Source: Acidobacteriota bacterium (GTDB lineage Bacteria > Acidobacteriota > Terriglobia > Bryobacterales > Bryobacteraceae). Taken from it: a DNA stretch of 37,151 bases. Positions 1-8,400 of this stretch are shown piece by piece (the stretch's first letter is position 1; every line of letters begins with the position of its first letter). The stretch spans positions 1 through 37,151 of the forward strand of contig JACQZS010000169.1 in the NCBI GenBank assembly GCA_016213725.1. Reading direction: 5' to 3'. A program made the translations under genes and the position numbers. The notes under the pieces were generated by a model. The model was not told the DNA's origin and ran no database searches. It worked only from the letters and a program-made list of their open reading frames with translations.

Positions 1-311
1 CTGCTGTCGAAGGGCGGCAGGGGCGCGCGGAACTCGCTGAGGCCTGAGTCGAGCGCATGGACGTGCGCGTCGATGAGGCCGGGCAGAACGCTGCATCCCT
101 GGAGATCGATGACTTGAGTCCGGGCGCCGCGCTCCTTGGCAAGCACGTCTCTGCTGGCGCCCACGGCCACGATGCGGTTGCCGCGGATGGCCACAGCCTG
201 CTGGACGCTGAAGCGGCCGTCCACGGTGATGATCTTGCCGTTGTGCAGAATGAGATCGGCGTCGGCGCCCCAGGCTGAGGCGGCGATGAGAAGCAGAGTG
301 GATCGGCGCAT
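1..311 (-). CDS. Secreted amidohydrolase, N-terminal part (cut by window edge)
   Basis: Reading from the ATG at 311 to the window edge gives 103 codons with no stop. The protein starts with a short Sec-type signal (MRRSTLLLIAASAWGADA), followed by the small beta-sandwich that opens metal-dependent amidohydrolases (ADLILHNGKIITVDG, then IRGNRIVAVG). It reaches the first metal-binding motif, VLPGLIDAHVHALD, whose two histidines bind the first metal in this superfamily. The active site and C-terminus lie outside the window, so the substrate cannot be named; YtcJ-like or imidazolonepropionase-like enzymes start this way. It is divergent from the DUF362 gene across only 30 bp. A TAGAAT hexamer at 318-323 (minus strand) lies 6 nt before the ATG, so the message may be leaderless. 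Confidence 0.85.
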   Translation of the reverse strand, partial: MRRSTLLLIAASAWGADADLILHNGKIITVDGRFSVQQAVAIRGNRIVAVGASRDVLAKERGARTQVIDLQGCSVLPGLIDAHVHALDSGLSEFRAPLPPFDS

Positions 312-341
312 AGCTGGATTCTATCGCTACACTGGTTTGTA

Positions 342-1439
342 ATGACGCGCAGAGAACTGCTCGCCGCTCTGGGTGCGGCGCCCGTCCTGGCTGGGAAAAC
401 GCCTGCAGCCACGCCCGTGGCCCTGGCCCGCTGTGCGCAATACGACGCGGACCTGGCCGAAAAGATCGGCTTGATGTTCGATCAGCTCGGCGGACTCGGC
501 GGCCTGGTGAACAACAAAACCGTCACCGTGAAACTGAATCTCACCGGCAGCCCCGGACTGCGCTTCCAGGGCCGGCCGCTGGGCAACACGCATTACACGC
601 ACCCGCGCACGGCACTGGCCTTCGCGCACCTGCTGGGCCGCGCCGGCGCGCGCCGCATCCGTTTCGTGGAGAGCTGCTGGGGCACGGCCGGACCGCTGGA
701 GGAGTACCTGCTCGAATCCGGCTGGAACGTGCGCGCCCTGAAGGCCGCCGCACCCTACGTGCTGTTCGAAAACACCAATGCGCGCGGAGCGCACAAAGAC
801 TATGCGCGCTTCCGGGTGCCCGGCGGCGGGACGGTGTTCTCCGGCTTCGACCTGCACCGCGCCTACGACGAGACGGACGTCTTCGTTTCCATGGCCAAGC
901 TGAAACAGCACGAGACCACCGGAATCACGCTGAGCATGAAGAATATTTTCGGCATCACGCCGGCGTCGATCTACGGCGACGATGCGGGCGTGGATGCGCC
1001 CAACGAAAGCCCTACCAAGGGCCGCGTGCTGGTGCTGCACGAAGGCAAGCGCCAGCCCTCGGCCTCGGCACCGGCCGAACTGAATCCCAAGTCCAGCCGC
1101 AGCGGCGGCCAGCGCGTGCCGCGCATCGTGGCTGAACTCACGGCGGCCCGGCCCATCCACATCTCGTTCATCGACGGTGTTGAGACGATCGCCGCCGGCG
1201 AAGGGCCATGGATCAACGGCATCCGCCACGTGCAGCCGGGCGTGCTGGCGCTGGGCACGAACCCGGTTTCCACCGACGCCGTCGGCGCCGCCCTGATGGG
1301 CCTGGACCCGCGCGCGCAGTTCGCGAAGTGCGCCAACATGTTGCTGCTGGCCGAGCAGATGGGGGTGGGCAGCGCGGACTTGAAGCAGATCGAAGTGCGC
1401 GGAGGCGCGCTCAGCGACTTCGTCTACCGCTTCTCCTGA
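342..1439 (+). CDS. DUF362 domain protein with Tat-like signal
   Basis: 365 residues. The N-terminus TRRELLAALGAAPVLAG is a twin-arginine-type signal, so export across the inner membrane is likely. The body matches DUF362 proteins: the KLNLTGSPG region near residue 66, HTHPRTA-like segment (HYTHPRTALAFAHLL) near 85, ETDVFVSMAKLKQHETTGITLSMKNIFGI near 180-208, and a C-terminal LALGTNPVSTDAVGAALMG segment. DUF362 proteins are often fused to ferredoxins; no Cys cluster is present here, so this is the stand-alone form. The biochemical role of the family is poorly defined. The gene ends 16 nt inside the convergent gene at 1424-2791. The ATG at 342 follows a TACACT hexamer (328-333) and has no Shine-Dalgarno sequence. 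Confidence 0.85.
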   Translation: MTRRELLAALGAAPVLAGKTPAATPVALARCAQYDADLAEKIGLMFDQLGGLGGLVNNKTVTVKLNLTGSPGLRFQGRPLGNTHYTHPRTALAFAHLLGRAGARRIRFVESCWGTAGPLEEYLLESGWNVRALKAAAPYVLFENTNARGAHKDYARFRVPGGGTVFSGFDLHRAYDETDVFVSMAKLKQHETTGITLSMKNIFGITPASIYGDDAGVDAPNESPTKGRVLVLHEGKRQPSASAPAELNPKSSRSGGQRVPRIVAELTAARPIHISFIDGVETIAAGEGPWINGIRHVQPGVLALGTNPVSTDAVGAALMGLDPRAQFAKCANMLLLAEQMGVGSADLKQIEVRGGALSDFVYRFS

Positions 1440-2791
1440 GCCGCTTCCAGCAGGACGATCCCGACGTCTTCCACCAGCGGCATGTCGACGCCTGAGCCGT
1501 CTTCGGTGTCGTAGACCTCCAGCGCCCGTTCACCGCGCGGCGTCAGCCACCGGGCGGATTTCAGCTTCGCGTTGAAGTGCAGCGTGACGTTTTCCACCGG
1601 ATAATCCGTGTAGTTCACCAGGTGCAGGGCCATGCGGCCCTCGCCGGCCTTGAGATTGGAGAGCATGCCGGGCGCGCCGAAGACGCGCACGGCGAAGTTG
1701 CGGCGATTGATGAGCGAGTTGATCTCGCGCCAGATCTCGTCGAGCTGCTTCAATTGCTCGGCGGAGTAGGTGACGCGATCCGGCGGCGGCAGCTCCATCT
1801 TCCAGCCCGGCGGGCCGTTCACCAGCGTGCCGCCCCGGCGGGCCATGTTGCGCGCGGCCTCTTTCTGCTCGGCGGTGAGCGCGGCGGGATCGAGCGTGAG
1901 CAGCATACGCGTATCGGCCAGACCGTTGCCAGTGAGGCCGTCGGGCGTGGTGACGGTGACGGGAATATGCTTGGCGGCGATCATGTCCACGACGCCGCCG
2001 GATACCAGGGCGCCGCCGGCGGCCTCTTCAACCAGGGCCAGCGCGCTGTAATCCCGCCAGCGGCAGAGCGCGCGCTGGTCGCGATAGAACTTCAGAACGC
2101 CGGTCAGGCGTTGCCAGTCTTTCCTGGCGCGTTCGTCGTTGTTGCGCAAGGCGGCCCAGAGATCGGCGTCGAGATCCACCAGCCAGGTGGCGCCGCTGAT
2201 GGCGGCGTCGCCCAGGGCCTTGATATACGCCGCGGCACGCAGCGGCTCGCGCGGCGGACGCACCGTGATCCAGATCGCGGTCTCCGGGGCGGCGATGGCG
2301 CGCAGAAAGCGCAGCGCGCCTCCGTTGGTTTCGATCCACGGGCCGCTGGTGGGGTGCGCCTGCAGAGCGCCATCTTTCTCCGCCCGGATGCCGGGCCACA
2401 ATCCCTGCGCGGTGGCGAGCACTTCCGGCTTGCTCTGCCAGTCCAGTTCTGCGCGTGGAACGATTTCAACCACGCGCTTGCCTGCCGCTTGCAGCTTGGC
2501 GCGCGCTGCCGCGTTGAACCGGCCCTGCGCCACGGCGCCGTCTGAGCCGGCCGCCAGCGCGGCATCCACGGAATCCGCCGGGGCTTCCGCCAGCACCTGC
2601 AGGCCTTGCTTGTGCGCCGCCTCGACGAAGCCCGCCGCCAGCTCACCCTGCGGCACCACGACACAGTTCACCGCCGAGCCCGCCAGCAGCTCCAGCGCGA
2701 ACGCATCCGCCTTGGGCAGTCGCATCGGCACACACTCCGTGCCCCACGCCGATGCCATTAAAACAGCACTGAGAAGAGCCGTCACAAACAC
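1424..2791 (-). CDS. Secreted protein of unknown function, possibly glycoside-hydrolase related
   Basis: 455 residues from a GTG start; a second GTG at 2785 is equally possible and sits 7 nt after a TATCAT hexamer (2793-2798, minus strand). The hydrophobic N-terminus (ALLSAVLMASAWG) resembles a signal peptide but lacks a positive n-region. The middle alternates short beta and alpha segments, such as NCVVVPQGELAAGFVEAAHKQG and ATWLVDLDADLWAAL, as in a TIM-barrel glycosidase. It is followed by an ARRGGTLVNGPPGW segment recalling a flavodoxin/GATase-like domain. The C-terminus (MALHLVNYTDYPVENVTLHF) looks like a beta-sandwich of the kind that ends GH42-type enzymes. I recognise no family with certainty and see no defined catalytic pair. 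It is convergent with, and overlaps, the DUF362 gene by 16 nt. Confidence 0.7.
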   Translation of the reverse strand: MFVTALLSAVLMASAWGTECVPMRLPKADAFALELLAGSAVNCVVVPQGELAAGFVEAAHKQGLQVLAEAPADSVDAALAAGSDGAVAQGRFNAAARAKLQAAGKRVVEIVPRAELDWQSKPEVLATAQGLWPGIRAEKDGALQAHPTSGPWIETNGGALRFLRAIAAPETAIWITVRPPREPLRAAAYIKALGDAAISGATWLVDLDADLWAALRNNDERARKDWQRLTGVLKFYRDQRALCRWRDYSALALVEEAAGGALVSGGVVDMIAAKHIPVTVTTPDGLTGNGLADTRMLLTLDPAALTAEQKEAARNMARRGGTLVNGPPGWKMELPPPDRVTYSAEQLKQLDEIWREINSLINRRNFAVRVFGAPGMLSNLKAGEGRMALHLVNYTDYPVENVTLHFNAKLKSARWLTPRGERALEVYDTEDGSGVDMPLVEDVGIVLLEAAQEKR

Positions 2792-2812
2792 TATGATACG
2801 CAGGGCCGCCCG

Positions 2813-2840
2813 CTGACTGGAATATCACCTGACCTATACT
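2813..2840 (+). promoter_or_regulatory. Possible promoter of the LarA-like gene
   Basis: CTGACT at 2813-2818, a 16-nt spacer, and TATACT at 2835-2840 resemble a -35/-10 pair. The ATG follows at 2850. A GAGGA motif at 2842-2846 lies between the -10 and the ATG. If transcription starts the usual distance after the -10, that motif would be mostly outside the mRNA, so either a slightly different start point is used or the message is nearly leaderless. Confidence 0.4.
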
Positions 2841-2849
2841 TGAGGAAGC

Positions 2850-4121
2850 ATGAGCCTGTACTTCGCCACCGGATCCCCCACCACGGAAATCAGTTCCGCG
2901 GAACTCAAGAAGGCCGTCTTCCAATCGCTCGACGCGCTCGGCGAGCGCAAGAGAGTTCTGGCGCTGCCCCCGGACATCACGCGCTTCCATTCCCGCGCCG
3001 GCGAGATCACGCGCATCGTCTACGAATATTACGGCGACCGCCTGAAAGCCGTGCTGCCCGCCATCGGCACCCACGTGCCGATGACCGGCGGCGAGATCGA
3101 ACACATGTTCGGCGACATGCCGAAGTCTCTGTTCCACGTGCACGATTGGCGCAACGGCATTACCACGCTGGGCGAAGTGCCGGCCGAATACGTGAAGGAG
3201 CAGTCCGGCGGCATGCTCGACTTCACCTGGCCCGCCCAGGTGGACAAGCTGCTGGTGGACGGCGGCTTCGACCTGATCCTTTCGCTCGGCCAAGTGGTGC
3301 CGCATGAAGTGATCGGCATGGCCAACTACAACAAGAACGTCTTCGTGGGCACCGGCGGGCGCGAAGGCATCAACAAGAGCCACTACCTGGGTGCGGTGTA
3401 CGGGATGGAGCGCATCATGGGCCGCGCCGACAACCCCGTGCGGCGCGTGCTGAATTACGCCGGCGACCACTTCGCCAAGCACCTGCCCATCGTCTACATC
3501 CATACCGTGATGAGCAAGAACGCCGCCGGGCAACTGGCCACGCGCGGCCTCTACGTGGGCGATGACGCGAGCTGCTTCACGCAGGCGGCCGACCTCAGCC
3601 TGAAGGTGAACTTCGTCATGATGGACCGCGAGATCCGCAAGGCCGTGGTCTTCCTCGACCCCAGCGAGTTCCGCAGCACCTGGCTGGGCAACAAGGCGGT
3701 CTACCGCACGCGCATGGCGCTGGCCGACGAAGCCGAGCTCATCGTGCTCGCTCCGGGCGTGAAGGAGTTCGGCGAGGACCCGGGCATCGACAAGCTCATC
3801 CGCAAGTACGGCTACGTGGGCACGCCCAAGGTGCTGGACGCAGTGAAGAAGAATGAGGATCTGGCCAACAACATGAGTGCCGCCGCGCACCTGATCCATG
3901 GATCGTCGGAAGGACGCTTCCAGATCACCTACTGTCCCGGCCACCTGACGAGGGAAGAAGTGGACTGCGTCAACTTCCGCTACGCGGACCTGCAGCAGAT
4001 GCTGAAGAAGTACGATCCCGCCAAGCTCAAGGATGGCTACAACAGCGTGGGCGGCGAAGAGGTGTTCTACATCTCGAACCCGGCGCTGGGCCTGTGGGCC
4101 TACCGGGGCCGCTTTCAGTAA
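2850..4121 (+). CDS. LarA-like nickel-pincer racemase/epimerase (lactate racemase domain)
   Basis: 423 residues. The sequence has the LarA-family landmarks: PPDITRFHSRAGEIT near residues 40-54 (family RPPDxTR), GTHVPMTGGEIEHMFG at 73-88 (family GTHRPMT), and VPHEVIGMANYNKNVFVGTG from 150. H152, K162 and H178 have the same spacing (10 and 16) as H174, K184 and H200 of Lactobacillus plantarum LarA, where K184 holds the nickel-pincer nucleotide cofactor and H200 binds nickel. H75 corresponds to H108. An active NPN-dependent 2-hydroxyacid or sugar-acid racemase/epimerase is therefore likely; the natural substrate is unknown. No larB, larC or larE is in the window, so the cofactor must come from elsewhere. 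There is no signal peptide: a cytoplasmic enzyme. Confidence 0.88.
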   Translation: MSLYFATGSPTTEISSAELKKAVFQSLDALGERKRVLALPPDITRFHSRAGEITRIVYEYYGDRLKAVLPAIGTHVPMTGGEIEHMFGDMPKSLFHVHDWRNGITTLGEVPAEYVKEQSGGMLDFTWPAQVDKLLVDGGFDLILSLGQVVPHEVIGMANYNKNVFVGTGGREGINKSHYLGAVYGMERIMGRADNPVRRVLNYAGDHFAKHLPIVYIHTVMSKNAAGQLATRGLYVGDDASCFTQAADLSLKVNFVMMDREIRKAVVFLDPSEFRSTWLGNKAVYRTRMALADEAELIVLAPGVKEFGEDPGIDKLIRKYGYVGTPKVLDAVKKNEDLANNMSAAAHLIHGSSEGRFQITYCPGHLTREEVDCVNFRYADLQQMLKKYDPAKLKDGYNSVGGEEVFYISNPALGLWAYRGRFQ

Positions 4122-4131
4122 GAGACGGCCG

Positions 4132-5079
4132 CTACCGGAGGGAAGCCCGGTACCACTCCAACGTCCGCCGCAAGCCTTCCTCGAAGCTGATCTGCGGAGC
4201 ATGGCCGAGGTCGCGGACTGCGGCGGTGGTGTCGGCCTGCGAGTGCTTCACGTCGCCGGCGCGTTCCGGCCCGTATAGGGGTTTGATGTCCACGCCCTCA
4301 ATTTTGCACAGCGTGCGCCAAATCTCGTTGAGCGTGAACCGCCCGCCATTGCCCGCGTTGTAGACTTTGCCGGACACCACCGAGGCCGGGGCTTTCCAGG
4401 CCTTGATGCAAAGCCCGGCCACGTCTTCCACATACGTGAAGTCGCGCGATTGCTCGCCGTCGCCGAAGATGGTGGGCGGGGTGCGTTCCAGCAGCTTCGT
4501 CATGAAGATGCTGAGGACGCCCGAATAGGGGCTGGACGGATCCTGCCGCGGCCCATAGACGTTGAAGTAGCGCAGCGACACCGTCTCCAGCCCGTAGCAG
4601 GAGTGGAACACCGAACCGTAGTATTCTCCGGCCACCTTCTGCAGCGCGTAGGGCGATTTCGGATTCGGCAGCATCGTCTCCACCTTCGGCAGCACTTCCG
4701 TGTCGCCATAAGCAGAGGAGGAGGAGGCAAAGATCACGCGGCCCACGCCGCCTTCCTGCGCGGCGCGCATGACGTTGAAGGTGCCGTCGATGTTGGATTG
4801 GTGCGACGGCACCGGATCAGTGATGGAGCGCGGCACGGAGGGGATCGCCGCCAGATGGAAGACCACCGGCGCGCCCGCCAGCAGCGGGGCGATGGCGTTG
4901 TAGTCGCGAATGTCGACTCGATGGAGATCTACGCGGTCCGCAATCTCGGCCAGATTCTCCGTCTTGCCCGAGAGGAGGTTATCCACCACGGAAACGCGTT
5001 CAGCGCCCTGTGCGAGCAGGGCACGTACGATGGCGGAGCCGATGAATCCGGCGCCGCCGGTCACGATGGGATAGCTCAT
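4132..5079 (-). CDS. NAD-dependent epimerase/dehydratase (UDP-sugar 4-epimerase type, extended SDR)
   Basis: 315 residues from the ATG at 5079. That start gives a 4-nt ATGA overlap with the sugar isomerase upstream and puts the Rossmann motif right at the N-terminus. The NAD motif is TGGAGFIGSAIV (7-18). The catalytic triad region is SSSSAYGD (119-126) with YALQK (144-148), the SDR YxxxK. FGDGEQSRDFTYVEDV and the downstream substrate-binding region are typical of GalE/WbpP-like NDP-sugar epimerases that make precursors for surface polysaccharide. It is the last gene of a four-gene operon that starts with a glycosyltransferase-methyltransferase fusion. The exact sugar cannot be read from the sequence. 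Confidence 0.92.
   Translation of the reverse strand: MSYPIVTGGAGFIGSAIVRALLAQGAERVSVVDNLLSGKTENLAEIADRVDLHRVDIRDYNAIAPLLAGAPVVFHLAAIPSVPRSITDPVPSHQSNIDGTFNVMRAAQEGGVGRVIFASSSSAYGDTEVLPKVETMLPNPKSPYALQKVAGEYYGSVFHSCYGLETVSLRYFNVYGPRQDPSSPYSGVLSIFMTKLLERTPPTIFGDGEQSRDFTYVEDVAGLCIKAWKAPASVVSGKVYNAGNGGRFTLNEIWRTLCKIEGVDIKPLYGPERAGDVKHSQADTTAAVRDLGHAPQISFEEGLRRTLEWYRASLR
4133..4152. terminator. Short hairpin between convergent genes
   Basis: TACCGG (4133-4138) and CCGGTA (4147-4152) form a 6-bp perfect stem around an 8-nt loop, just after the LarA-like stop and over the last codons of the epimerase. It has no T-tract on either side. It could end transcription weakly in both directions, but short stems like this arise often by chance in GC-rich DNA. 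Confidence 0.25.
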
Positions 5080-5909
5080 AGTTTCTCGATGATCGAATTC
5101 AGGTAGCGCAGGCTCTCGGTGGCGATGCGTTCGGGGCCCGGCGAGAAGTCGAAGGCCTCCAAGGAGATCCAACCCTGGTAGTTCAGCCGCTTCAGCGTGG
5201 CCAGCACGGGCGCGAATTCGTAGTCGCCGGTACCGCAGTGGCCGCCGTCGGTCTCGTTCACATGCACGTGCCGTATGATGCCGAAGTGCTTCTCCACCAG
5301 CGCTGCATGCGGCTCCGTTTCATCCACGGCGTTGTGCGTGTCGAACATCGTCTGGATGGCGGGGCTGCCCACTTCGGCGACGATGGACGCGGCTTCGTCG
5401 AGCGAGCCGATGACGTCGGTCTGGTTGGCCGGCAGCGCCTCTACCAGAATCTTCACGCCGCGCTGTTCGGCATGAGAAGCCACCGAAGCCAGCCCATCCA
5501 CGAAACGGCGCGTGGCCTCTTCGCGGGTGGCGCCGCCGGTGGTGCCGCGCTGCAGAGGCGATCCGAAGATCATTACCCCGTCCGGACCCAGGTCGGCGCA
5601 GAGGTCCACCAGGCCGCGGATGTGCGCCCAACCGCGCTCGCGGAGGTCGGCATCCGGCGTGGTGACGTGCAGCCCTTTGGGCGCCACCATCAGCCAGTGC
5701 AGGCCCACGAACTTCAGGCCCTCCTGCTGAATGATGGAGGCGTAGTTCTTGCGGTCTCCCGCAGGGACGTTGCAGGGGTCCTCAGAGAGAGTGAAGGGCG
5801 CGATCTCGATGCCTTCATATCCGGTGGCCCTGATATGGCGGCAGGCTTCAGTGAAGTCCCACCCCTGATAAACCTCGTTGCAGATGGAATGACGGAAACT
5901 TGAGCCCAT
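5076..5909 (-). CDS. Sugar phosphate isomerase/epimerase (AP-endonuclease-2-like TIM barrel)
   Basis: 277 residues. Likely metal ligands of this xylose-isomerase-like family are all present in order: E157 (VEALP), D190 (MFDTHN), H216 (HVHVNETD) and E251 (SLEAFD). This pattern is shared by D-tagatose/D-psicose 3-epimerases and hydroxypyruvate-isomerase-like proteins. No signal peptide, so it is cytoplasmic. An AGGAGG Shine-Dalgarno sequence at 5921-5926 lies 11 nt before the ATG. It overlaps the epimerase by 4 nt and follows the MDR dehydrogenase by 29 nt, so translation with both is probably linked. The substrate is unknown; the neighbours point to a sugar used in surface glycan synthesis or its side pathway. 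Confidence 0.88.
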   Translation of the reverse strand: MGSSFRHSICNEVYQGWDFTEACRHIRATGYEGIEIAPFTLSEDPCNVPAGDRKNYASIIQQEGLKFVGLHWLMVAPKGLHVTTPDADLRERGWAHIRGLVDLCADLGPDGVMIFGSPLQRGTTGGATREEATRRFVDGLASVASHAEQRGVKILVEALPANQTDVIGSLDEAASIVAEVGSPAIQTMFDTHNAVDETEPHAALVEKHFGIIRHVHVNETDGGHCGTGDYEFAPVLATLKRLNYQGWISLEAFDFSPGPERIATESLRYLNSIIEKL

Positions 5910-5938
5910 AAATGGATTTTCCTCCTAGTGTACTTGAA

Positions 5939-6955
5939 TCAAAGCTCGTCGAGCCGGTGAACCAGCTTGGGCGACGCGGAGGGGGTGGTCAGCGATTCAC
6001 GCCAGGCGTGGGCCGGACGGCGTTCGATGAGCGCTTCCAGCCAAGGCCGGGGAAGGCTCGAAAGATCTGCGAGCGCGAGTTCGAAATGGCACCGCGCGGC
6101 GTTGACGATGCCCGCCACGCTGAGGTTGTCGACAATGGTCCGAACGCCTGGGAGCGCGATGGCGGCATCCGGCGCGCCGATCAGCACCAGCACGCCGCAG
6201 GGCGCCAGCCAATTCAGAGCCGCCTCGGCCGCGCGCGGCGCGCCGGCGGCTTCCAACACCAGGTCGAACCGTCCGGAGGCCGTGCCGCGGCGGTAGCGGA
6301 CGCCCATGGTGCGCAGTAGTTTCACGCGGCGGTCGTCCTCATCCTCCAGCGAGACCACCTCCACTTCGAGGCCGCGCGCGGACAGGATCATGGCGCTCAG
6401 CAGGCCCAGCGGCCCCGCGCCCAGGATGCAGGCGGTGCGCGGCCGCAGCGGGTGGCAGCGGAACCCCGTCTCCACGGCCTTCTCCGCCACGCTGAGCGGT
6501 TCGGCCAGCACGGCGATGTCGAGTAGGCCGTCCGGAACGCGGATGAGCGCCCCGGCGGGATCGGTGGCAAAGGGTGCGAAGTAACCGTGGCTGCGAAAGA
6601 TGCCGCGCTCCGTATAACCATCGGTCTGGCAGAGGTCCAGCCGGCCCTGCCGGCAGTGATCACAGGCCGGCACGCAGGCGCGGCGGATCATGGGCACCAC
6701 CCAATCCCCGCTCTGCAGCTGCTCCACGCCCGGCCCGGTTTCGACAACCTGCGCCAGCGCTTCATGGCCCAACGCCAGCAGCGACTCGCCGGGCGGAGGC
6801 TCGCCGAAATGGAACTGGCTCAGCTCCCGGTCCGTGGCGCAGACACCCAGCTCGTAAAGGCGCAGGCGAACCTCGCCCGGCCCAGGCGCAGGGGCGTCCG
6901 CAATCCGGGCCTCCCGGACGGTCTTCCGTTCAAAATCGAGGCAGAGCGCGCGCAT
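5939..6955 (-). CDS. Zinc-dependent MDR dehydrogenase, glucose 1-dehydrogenase-like
   Basis: 338 residues. The catalytic-zinc residues of the alcohol dehydrogenase family are visible (C39 in GVCATD, H64-E65 in LGHEAL). A structural-zinc cluster C94, C98, C101, C109 sits in RRACVPACDHCRQGRLDLC, followed by DGYTERGIF. That lobe and the ERGI motif are hallmarks of the archaeal/bacterial glucose dehydrogenase branch. The Rossmann motif ILGAGPLGLLSA lies near residue 176. It probably oxidises an aldose or polyol with NAD(P). It begins 6 nt after the stop of the glycosyltransferase-methyltransferase gene, so the two are co-transcribed. The C-terminus is slightly shorter than the usual ~350-360 residues. 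Confidence 0.88.
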   Translation of the reverse strand: MRALCLDFERKTVREARIADAPAPGPGEVRLRLYELGVCATDRELSQFHFGEPPPGESLLALGHEALAQVVETGPGVEQLQSGDWVVPMIRRACVPACDHCRQGRLDLCQTDGYTERGIFRSHGYFAPFATDPAGALIRVPDGLLDIAVLAEPLSVAEKAVETGFRCHPLRPRTACILGAGPLGLLSAMILSARGLEVEVVSLEDEDDRRVKLLRTMGVRYRRGTASGRFDLVLEAAGAPRAAEAALNWLAPCGVLVLIGAPDAAIALPGVRTIVDNLSVAGIVNAARCHFELALADLSSLPRPWLEALIERRPAHAWRESLTTPSASPKLVHRLDEL

Positions 6956-6961
6956 GGCGGC

Positions 6962-8377
6962 TTAGCCGGCTTTTCGCGCCACTACCACCATGGAAAGCCC
7001 CTTCCAGGGCAGCAGTTTGTCGAGGAAGCGCCAGAACCAAACAGTCTTGTCGAAGACCTTCAAGGGGAATTTCGAGAGATAGGAACGGCGCAGGACCTTT
7101 CCGCCGAACCACCAACCCAGCACCCCGGCCCGGTTGATCTGACGGACTTCCAGCACCTCAAATCCGGAGGCGCGCAGCAAAGCCTCCAGTTCAGCGCGGT
7201 CGAAACGGCATTTCTGTCCCATTGCCGCGTCGATGGTGCCGTAGAGTGACTTCCCTTGCGGGGCGAGCAGAAGCAGCTTTCCTCCGGGCTTCAACGCCCT
7301 GTGCAATCCCGTCAGCGCCACCTTTGGGTCATCCAGGCCTTCGAGCACATTCACCGCCAGGGCAGTGTCGAATTCGCTTTCCCAACGATCGTAGGAACGC
7401 TTCTCACCGGCCAGGCACTCGCAGACTTCGACGCTGGGCGTGCGCAGGAAACGGTTGCGCAGCGCGTGCAGGTGCAACTGGTCCCCATCGGAAGCCACGT
7501 ATCGCAACCGGCGTCCCATCAGCCGCGCCGAAAACGTCCCGATGCCCGCGCCGATTTCCAGCACGGTATCTCCCAACTGGGGCCGCAGCAGGCGGCTGAT
7601 CCAGTCGATATAGCCCGGCGTCCGGGTGAGGTTGATCAGCGCGCCGCGGCCTTTCGGCTCGGCATAGAGATCGTCGATCAGCCAGAACTTCAGGATGACG
7701 CCGAGCGCCTGCAGTCCGTCCTTCCAGCCGATCTTCTTGCCCTCTTCGTACGTCCGGCCGTGATAGCTGATCGGCACTTCATAGATGCGCAATTTGCGTT
7801 TCGCGCATTTCATCGTAATTTCCGGCTCGAAACCGAAACGGTCGGAGCGGATCGGAATCGACTTCAGCAGGTCCGTCCGGAAGACCTTATAACAGGTCTC
7901 CATGTCGGTCACGTGGATATTGGAAAAGACGTTGGAGATCAGCGTCAGAGTCTGGTTGATCACCGTATGCCAAAACGGCAGCACCCGCCGGGACTCGCCG
8001 GCCAGATAACGCGATCCAAATACGGCGTCGGCGTGGCCGGTCAACAGCGGTTTCATCAGCAGGGGGTACTCCTGCGGATCGTATTCCAAATCTGCGTCCT
8101 GGATGAGGCAGAAGTCTCCCTCCGCCTTGGAGATCGCCGTGCGCACCGCGGCGCCCTTTCCCTGGTTCTTGTCGTGCCGGAACAAGTGGATCTCGGGGTG
8201 TTCCGCCGCCAGGCGCTGGAGGATGTCCCAGGTTCCGTCCGTCGACCGGTCATCGACAATGACGAGTTCCCGGTCCAACCCCTCGGGCAGCGGCGCCGCC
8301 AGCACCTGGTCCAGGCTGGCTTCCACCACAGTGCGTTCGTTGTAGACGGGAATCAGGATGCTGACTTTGGGTGCCAA
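6962..8377 (-). CDS. Fusion protein: family 2 glycosyltransferase + SAM-dependent methyltransferase
   Basis: 471 residues. Residues 1-240 are a GT2/dolichol-phosphate-mannose-synthase-like domain: SILIPVYNE, VDDRSTDGTW (41-50), GKGAAVRTAI, and QDADLEYDP (93-101) as the metal/nucleotide-sugar site. Residues 255-410 are a class I methyltransferase with motif I VLEIGAGIG (272-280) and LAVNVLEGLDD later. The C-terminal 60 residues (FPLKVFDKTVWFWRFLDKLLP) suggest membrane contact. The start is TTG at 8377: a TAA lies five codons upstream in frame and no ATG is available, and translation from TTG gives the expected N-terminus. A TATACT hexamer (8384-8389, minus) ends 6 nt before it. It heads a four-gene operon. 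A lipid-linked sugar is a likely product. Confidence 0.9.
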   Translation of the reverse strand: MAPKVSILIPVYNERTVVEASLDQVLAAPLPEGLDRELVIVDDRSTDGTWDILQRLAAEHPEIHLFRHDKNQGKGAAVRTAISKAEGDFCLIQDADLEYDPQEYPLLMKPLLTGHADAVFGSRYLAGESRRVLPFWHTVINQTLTLISNVFSNIHVTDMETCYKVFRTDLLKSIPIRSDRFGFEPEITMKCAKRKLRIYEVPISYHGRTYEEGKKIGWKDGLQALGVILKFWLIDDLYAEPKGRGALINLTRTPGYIDWISRLLRPQLGDTVLEIGAGIGTFSARLMGRRLRYVASDGDQLHLHALRNRFLRTPSVEVCECLAGEKRSYDRWESEFDTALAVNVLEGLDDPKVALTGLHRALKPGGKLLLLAPQGKSLYGTIDAAMGQKCRFDRAELEALLRASGFEVLEVRQINRAGVLGWWFGGKVLRRSYLSKFPLKVFDKTVWFWRFLDKLLPWKGLSMVVVARKAG

Positions 8378-8400
8378 GTTGACAGTATATTATGCTCTGT

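Noticed and set aside
2643..4202. A 519-codon minus-strand open frame opposite the LarA-like gene
   Set aside because: No recognisable motif, His/Ala/Val/Gly-rich composition, and it overlaps a strongly supported plus-strand gene for its full length.
8379..8400. TTGACA at 8379-8384 as a consensus -35 for the pilin
   Set aside because: No -10-like hexamer lies 16-18 nt downstream (the region is GC-rich). The AT-rich stretch is better explained as the -10 of the divergent TTG-started gene.
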